From SIG510 sp045540975 (GTDB lineage Bacteria; Bacillota; Clostridia; Oscillospirales; JAAYXM01): a DNA stretch of 15,374 nucleotides. The DNA is taken from assembly GCA_045540975.1 (NCBI GenBank), contig JAZQIE010000025.1:1-15374 (forward strand). The letters are read 5' to 3'. The notes beneath the pieces are model-generated. The model was given only the letters and a program-made list of their open reading frames with translations. It ran no database searches and had not been told where the DNA came from. Made by a program: the position numbers and the translations under genes. Of this stretch, positions 12,089-15,374 are shown in pieces. Numbering within the stretch: the first letter of the stretch is position 1; each line of letters opens with the position of its first letter.

Positions 12089-13159
12089 CGGTTTCCACGG
12101 GAGTTTTCCGTTTGTATACAAATGGTGGATGAGGGCGACGAGAATCGGAAGTCCGAAGAGTCCAAGCCCTCCAAACACCTGCAAACCTGCGAACATACTG
12201 ACCAAAATCACGATGGGATGGAGGCCCACCTGCTGACCCACGATTCTTGGCTCGATGACCTGACGGATGACGAACACGGCCACATACAGAATGAGCATAC
12301 CCACCGCAAGCCCGATTTCGCCTTGCGCAAGCAGGATGACCGCCCACGGAATCAGCACGGTGCCTGTTCCCAAAACCGGGAGGACATCCAAAATCGCAAT
12401 GAAGATGGCAAACAACCAGAAGCGCTTGATTCCCAAAATCGCAAGGCCGAGACAGACCTCGGCATATGTGATGCACATGATGAAGAAATACGAACGGAGG
12501 ATTTTAAACAAAGTCCCGCTCAGGTACTGCTTGACGTCCATTAACAGTTCAAGTGCTTTCCGCGGCAAGGCACGTGCCATAGCACCGATTACACGCGGAT
12601 AATCCGCCGCGAAGAAGAAGCTTGCGATTACGGTAATCACCACGCGCAGCACGGTACCCGGAACGGTTGTTAAATAATTGGTTGCGGCACCGACCACACG
12701 CACGGAAAGTGAGGAGACCAAATTGCCGATTGCATCGACCATTTGGGTGATGCTGTCGGAAATCGTATTGCGGACAGACGGGTCAAGCCGAATTGCGGTA
12801 TCGTCCAGCCATGCAATGATGCCGCGGAGAAGCGGCTCCACTTCGGTGCGGTAGACGGTCGGGAGTTCCCAAAACACGTCTTTGAGCGACAGCACGATGC
12901 GGACACCGAGCAAAACCAACAAGGTTCCTACGGTTGCATACAAAAGCGCGGTGAATATGATTGCGACAATTCCACGGCGAATCTTGAGTTTTTCGGTAAA
13001 AAACGCGATGGGACGGCGCAAAACAAATGCGATGAAAAAGCCCAGCAGAAACGGAGAAAGCAACGGGTAGACATACCGTACCGCAAGCACCGCGATTGCC
13101 GCAATGATTCCGTAGAAAAGAATATTCACGATAAACTTCTGTTTTTCTTCCATTCCCAT
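12074..13159 (-). CDS. ytvI: AI-2E/YtvI-family multipass membrane protein (361 aa)
   Basis: An integral membrane protein of the AI-2E transporter superfamily; the best subgroup match is the sporulation-associated YtvI, whose transported substrate is unknown. ATG at 13159 is chosen because AAGGAA (13169-13174) lies 9 nt before it; a GTG at 13168 in frame would abut that site, and an ATG at 13153 is also possible. About eight hydrophobic segments are visible: two at 10-50, one near 65-85, a soluble amphipathic stretch at 90-165, then helices to the end. The conserved block DVLPVLGTGTVLIPWAVILL with RQVIEPRIVG and GLHPIVILVSMFAGLQVFGG is diagnostic. It converges on the ttcA-like gene, overlapping it by 4 nt. 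Confidence 0.88.
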   Translation of the reverse strand: MGMEEKQKFIVNILFYGIIAAIAVLAVRYVYPLLSPFLLGFFIAFVLRRPIAFFTEKLKIRRGIVAIIFTALLYATVGTLLVLLGVRIVLSLKDVFWELPTVYRTEVEPLLRGIIAWLDDTAIRLDPSVRNTISDSITQMVDAIGNLVSSLSVRVVGAATNYLTTVPGTVLRVVITVIASFFFAADYPRVIGAMARALPRKALELLMDVKQYLSGTLFKILRSYFFIMCITYAEVCLGLAILGIKRFWLFAIFIAILDVLPVLGTGTVLIPWAVILLAQGEIGLAVGMLILYVAVFVIRQVIEPRIVGQQVGLHPIVILVSMFAGLQVFGGLGLFGLPILVALIHHLYTNGKLPWKPKNTL

Positions 13160-13182
13160 CGTTCTCACTTCCTTTCCGTTTT

Positions 13183-13211
13183 ATTGTATTCCTTTTTTAC
13201 ACACAAGTCAA
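13183..13211 (-). promoter_or_regulatory. Promoter of the ytvI-like gene
   Basis: TTGACT (13206-13211), 17-nt spacer, TACAAT (13183-13188). Five of six bases match in each box. The start would be near 13176, giving a leader of only about 17 nt, consistent with a vegetative sigma factor rather than a sporulation one. Confidence 0.8.
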
Positions 13212-13262
13212 TCCTTCCAAAAAAACAACAAAATAGCACATTTTTTAGGCAACATAAAGGTA

Positions 13263-13291
13263 TTTACGAAACATTAAAAGAATGCTACTAT
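13263..13291 (+). promoter_or_regulatory. Candidate promoter of the BIG2-domain protein gene
   Basis: TTTACG (13263-13268), 17-nt spacer, TGCTACTAT with the -10 TACTAT at 13286-13291. Each box matches 4 of 6, helped by the TGn extension. The start near 13298 would give a leader of about 90 nt. Confidence 0.5.
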
Positions 13292-13348
13292 TTAATTATG
13301 TAATATTATCGTAACATTTCCCGTATACGCCGGAGACGTGTTACACAA

Positions 13349-13366
13349 TTTCACAACAATGTGAAA
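13349..13366 (+). promoter_or_regulatory. Palindrome/hairpin just before the ribosome binding site
   Basis: TTTCACA-ACAA-TGTGAAA is a perfect 7-bp inverted repeat with a 4-nt loop, ending 8 nt before the AAGGAGG site (13375-13381). It could be an operator or a translational hairpin. Confidence 0.45.
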
Positions 13367-13388
13367 AAACATATAAGGAGGAATCATT

Positions 13389-15374
13389 ATGCAAAAGAAA
13401 CTTATGTCCGTTTTGCTTGCAGTTTGTATGCTGGTCAGTTTCCTGCCGACCGGTATGCTCGCAAGTGCGGCAGGTATCACGCTTGATACCGATGCCGTCT
13501 ACCTCGCACCGGGAGCAACACAGACCCTGCTTCCCGATTCCACCGTGACCGAATGGTCAACCAGCAACGAAGATGTTGCGATTGTTGACCAAGACGGTAC
13601 TGTCACCGCTGTGGGTGCAGGTACCGCGGTCATTACCGCGACCGGTGATGCCGGCACCGCAAATGCGTATGTTGCGGTCGATTCCGACATCCATTTTTCT
13701 TACCGCTTTGACAAGGCTTACATCGGCAAGTCCGGCACATATGTCACCACCGACTGGTATCCGCTCGAGGATGTGACTTACGGTCACACCCAGACCGGAC
13801 ATCCGAACGAAATCGGCTCTTACTCCGAGTTCCCGAGCGATCCGTGGTGCTTCAACGAACTGGAGAACTGGTCCTATGAGCTCATCCATTCGGCAAGTGC
13901 CGCATACGGCGAAAAGTGGGGCCGCGGCTACGGTATTTGGGGCAAGCCCTCGGGCGGCTCGAACTCCGCAGGCTCGTTCTCCATCCGCATCAAGCTCCCG
14001 ATTGACGGTAACTTCATTCCGAGCATTAAGTCCTTCAAGGGCAACAGCTACGGCTATGCCGATTTCTACCTTGCTCCGGCACATGTTGCAAACCCGACCT
14101 CGAGCGAGTATTTCCTCGGCAACGTGAACCTCAACGGCTCGGGTCCGAACAATGTGGACACCTTCGCGGCGCTTGATTTGGCAGCGGGCGAATACATCGT
14201 CACCGCGAAAAACGACGTTGCATTCGCTGCCGGTACTACCGGTACCAACCTGATGATTTGGACTTCCTTCGATTTGACCAACACCGATGTCACCTCTTTT
14301 GAGGATGACACCGTGTTCCTCGCACCGGGCGAGACTCAGGTTTTGGTTGCAACCGCACCGAAAAGCGCGGACGACAAGACCATCACCTACGTTTCCAACG
14401 ACGAGGAGATTGCTTTGGTTGACCAAGACGGCACGGTTACCGCGCTGAGTGCGGGCAGCACCACCATCACCGCAACCTCTACCGCGGGTGACAGTGCTAC
14501 CGCATATGTCAACGTTACCTCTTCCAAGGATTTGACCTACAACTTCTCCAAGGCAGGAAAATCCGCTTCCGCATGGGTGCCGTTTGAAGACATCACCTAC
14601 GGCAACACCTTCGCAGGTCACGCGGATGAGCTGACCGCTTACGACGCTGCCGCAACCGCTCCGTGGGCATTCTACTCGATGGACGGTGATTGGAAATACG
14701 ACACGGTTATTTCGAGCATTGCTTCCTCCTACTCGGTATGGGGCAACGGCGGTGAAGGTAACTTTGCAATCAAGATCAAGGTCCCCGCAAACGGCACCTA
14801 CACCCCGACCGTTTCTCACGTCAAGGGCTCGGGCTACGGCGTCGGCGCATATTACCTTGCTCCGATTGACGCGGAAAATCCGTGGGCAGAGGAATACTTC
14901 CTCGGCGATGTTTCCTTCGCAGGTCCCGCAGGCCAGAATGCAACCGCAGGTCATACGGCATCCTTCGATGCTGTTGAATTGACCGCAGGCGAATACATTG
15001 TCGGTGTCACCCATCCGTCCGACTATCCCGACAACAAGATGATCTTGATGGGCTGGACCTCGTTCAACCTCAAGGACGAGAGCGCGGTCACCCTCAACTT
15101 CCCGAACTATATGATGGCAATGCAGCCGGGCGACGCAGACGTTCTGATGCCCGAACTCCTGCCCGCAGATTTGGAAGACCAGACCGTGACCTACACCTCT
15201 TCCAACGAAGACGTTGTTTTGGTCCTCGATGACATGATTATGGCAATGGAGGAAGGCACCGCAATCATCACCGCAACCTCCAACGCAGACCCGAACGCGA
15301 CCGATACCATGCTGGTTTATGTCGGCCCGAAGAACTTCTATTACAACTACATGAAGTTTGCCGATTTCGGTACC
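13389..15374 (+). CDS. Large secreted BIG2-domain repeat protein, N-terminal 662 codons (3' end off window)
   Basis: Open from the ATG at 13389 to the right edge without a stop. AAGGAGG lies at 13375-13381, spaced 7 nt. Residues 1-27 are a standard Sec signal peptide (MQKKLMSVLLAVCMLVSFL... with cleavage near ASA-AG). Bacterial Ig-like group 2 domains lie at about 29-97, 300-376 and 566-645, marked by APGxTQ, STSNEDVAIVDQDGTVTAV / SNDEEIALVDQDGTVTAL and AGTAVITATG. Between them sits an unrecognised module (about 100-298 and 380-562): an F-x-KA start, PLEDVTYG/PFEDITYG, PSDPW/ATAPW, SFSIRIKLP/NFAIKIKVP, YGYADFYLAP/YGVGAYYLAP, EYFLG, AGEYIV and MIWTSF/MGWTSF. A third module begins at the right edge (FYYNYMKFADFG). 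The third BIG2 domain is Met-rich. Likely a surface or secreted adhesive protein; the function is inferred. It is unrelated to the SipW substrates, having a normal signal peptide. Confidence 0.88.
   Translation, partial: MQKKLMSVLLAVCMLVSFLPTGMLASAAGITLDTDAVYLAPGATQTLLPDSTVTEWSTSNEDVAIVDQDGTVTAVGAGTAVITATGDAGTANAYVAVDSDIHFSYRFDKAYIGKSGTYVTTDWYPLEDVTYGHTQTGHPNEIGSYSEFPSDPWCFNELENWSYELIHSASAAYGEKWGRGYGIWGKPSGGSNSAGSFSIRIKLPIDGNFIPSIKSFKGNSYGYADFYLAPAHVANPTSSEYFLGNVNLNGSGPNNVDTFAALDLAAGEYIVTAKNDVAFAAGTTGTNLMIWTSFDLTNTDVTSFEDDTVFLAPGETQVLVATAPKSADDKTITYVSNDEEIALVDQDGTVTALSAGSTTITATSTAGDSATAYVNVTSSKDLTYNFSKAGKSASAWVPFEDITYGNTFAGHADELTAYDAAATAPWAFYSMDGDWKYDTVISSIASSYSVWGNGGEGNFAIKIKVPANGTYTPTVSHVKGSGYGVGAYYLAPIDAENPWAEEYFLGDVSFAGPAGQNATAGHTASFDAVELTAGEYIVGVTHPSDYPDNKMILMGWTSFNLKDESAVTLNFPNYMMAMQPGDADVLMPELLPADLEDQTVTYTSSNEDVVLVLDDMIMAMEEGTAIITATSNADPNATDTMLVYVGPKNFYYNYMKFADFGT

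Noticed and set aside
13557..15014. 485-codon open frame on the minus strand
   Set aside because: Antisense to the BIG2-domain gene, which has a signal peptide, ribosome binding site and clear domains. The minus frame shows none of these.

Overview
The window looks like a chromosomal piece of a gut-type Clostridia bacterium (Oscillospiraceae-like Firmicutes). The evidence is mid-range GC, strong AGGAGG ribosome binding sites, consensus vegetative promoters with 17-bp spacers, a rplM-rpsI pair behind a structured leader, a YtvI/AI-2E-type membrane protein and SipW/TasA-type secretion genes. This placement is inferred from gene content; no database was searched.

Region 1 (1-8590, all minus strand, read right to left) is the main attraction. 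It is a TetR-led cassette with two different SipW-like (S26B) signal peptidases and at least five probable substrates. Order of transcription: extended -10 promoter with a palindromic candidate operator; TetR regulator; long SipW-like peptidase with a coiled-coil tail (GTG start overlapping the TetR stop); two closely related TasA-like/beta-helix proteins (425 and 701 aa); a short classical SipW peptidase (179 aa); a 227-aa TasA-like protein; a 496-aa TasA-like/beta-helix protein; and a further substrate cut by the left edge. Four substrates share an almost identical SipW-type signal peptide and mature N-terminus. Three gaps carry an imperfectly repeated, doubly hairpinned element. In the two longest copies the base changes keep pairing only in the minus-strand RNA, which suggests a functional mRNA structure. 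The natural reading is a regulated system for secreting and assembling fibre-like surface proteins. That function is inference.

Region 2 (8660-9880, minus) is a small two-gene unit of unknown function: a 138-aa soluble protein with a TTG start, then a 183-aa protein with two N-terminal membrane helices, closed by a strong terminator.

Region 3 (9950-11225, minus) is the rplM-rpsI ribosomal protein operon, with a perfect consensus promoter and an L13-type leader. Its 3' end is unusual: the last codons of rpsI plus its terminator are duplicated 182 bp downstream, separated by a palindromic insert, and the same terminator core recurs at 8661.

Region 4 (11355-13211) holds a TtcA-like tRNA thiolase (+) converging on a YtvI/AI-2E-type membrane protein (-). 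Their stop codons overlap inside the loop of one shared bidirectional terminator.

Region 5 (13260-15374, +) is the start of a large secreted protein that alternates bacterial Ig-like (BIG2) domains with an unrecognised module of about 180-200 residues; it runs off the right edge. No tRNA, rRNA, CRISPR array, transposase or integrase was seen.
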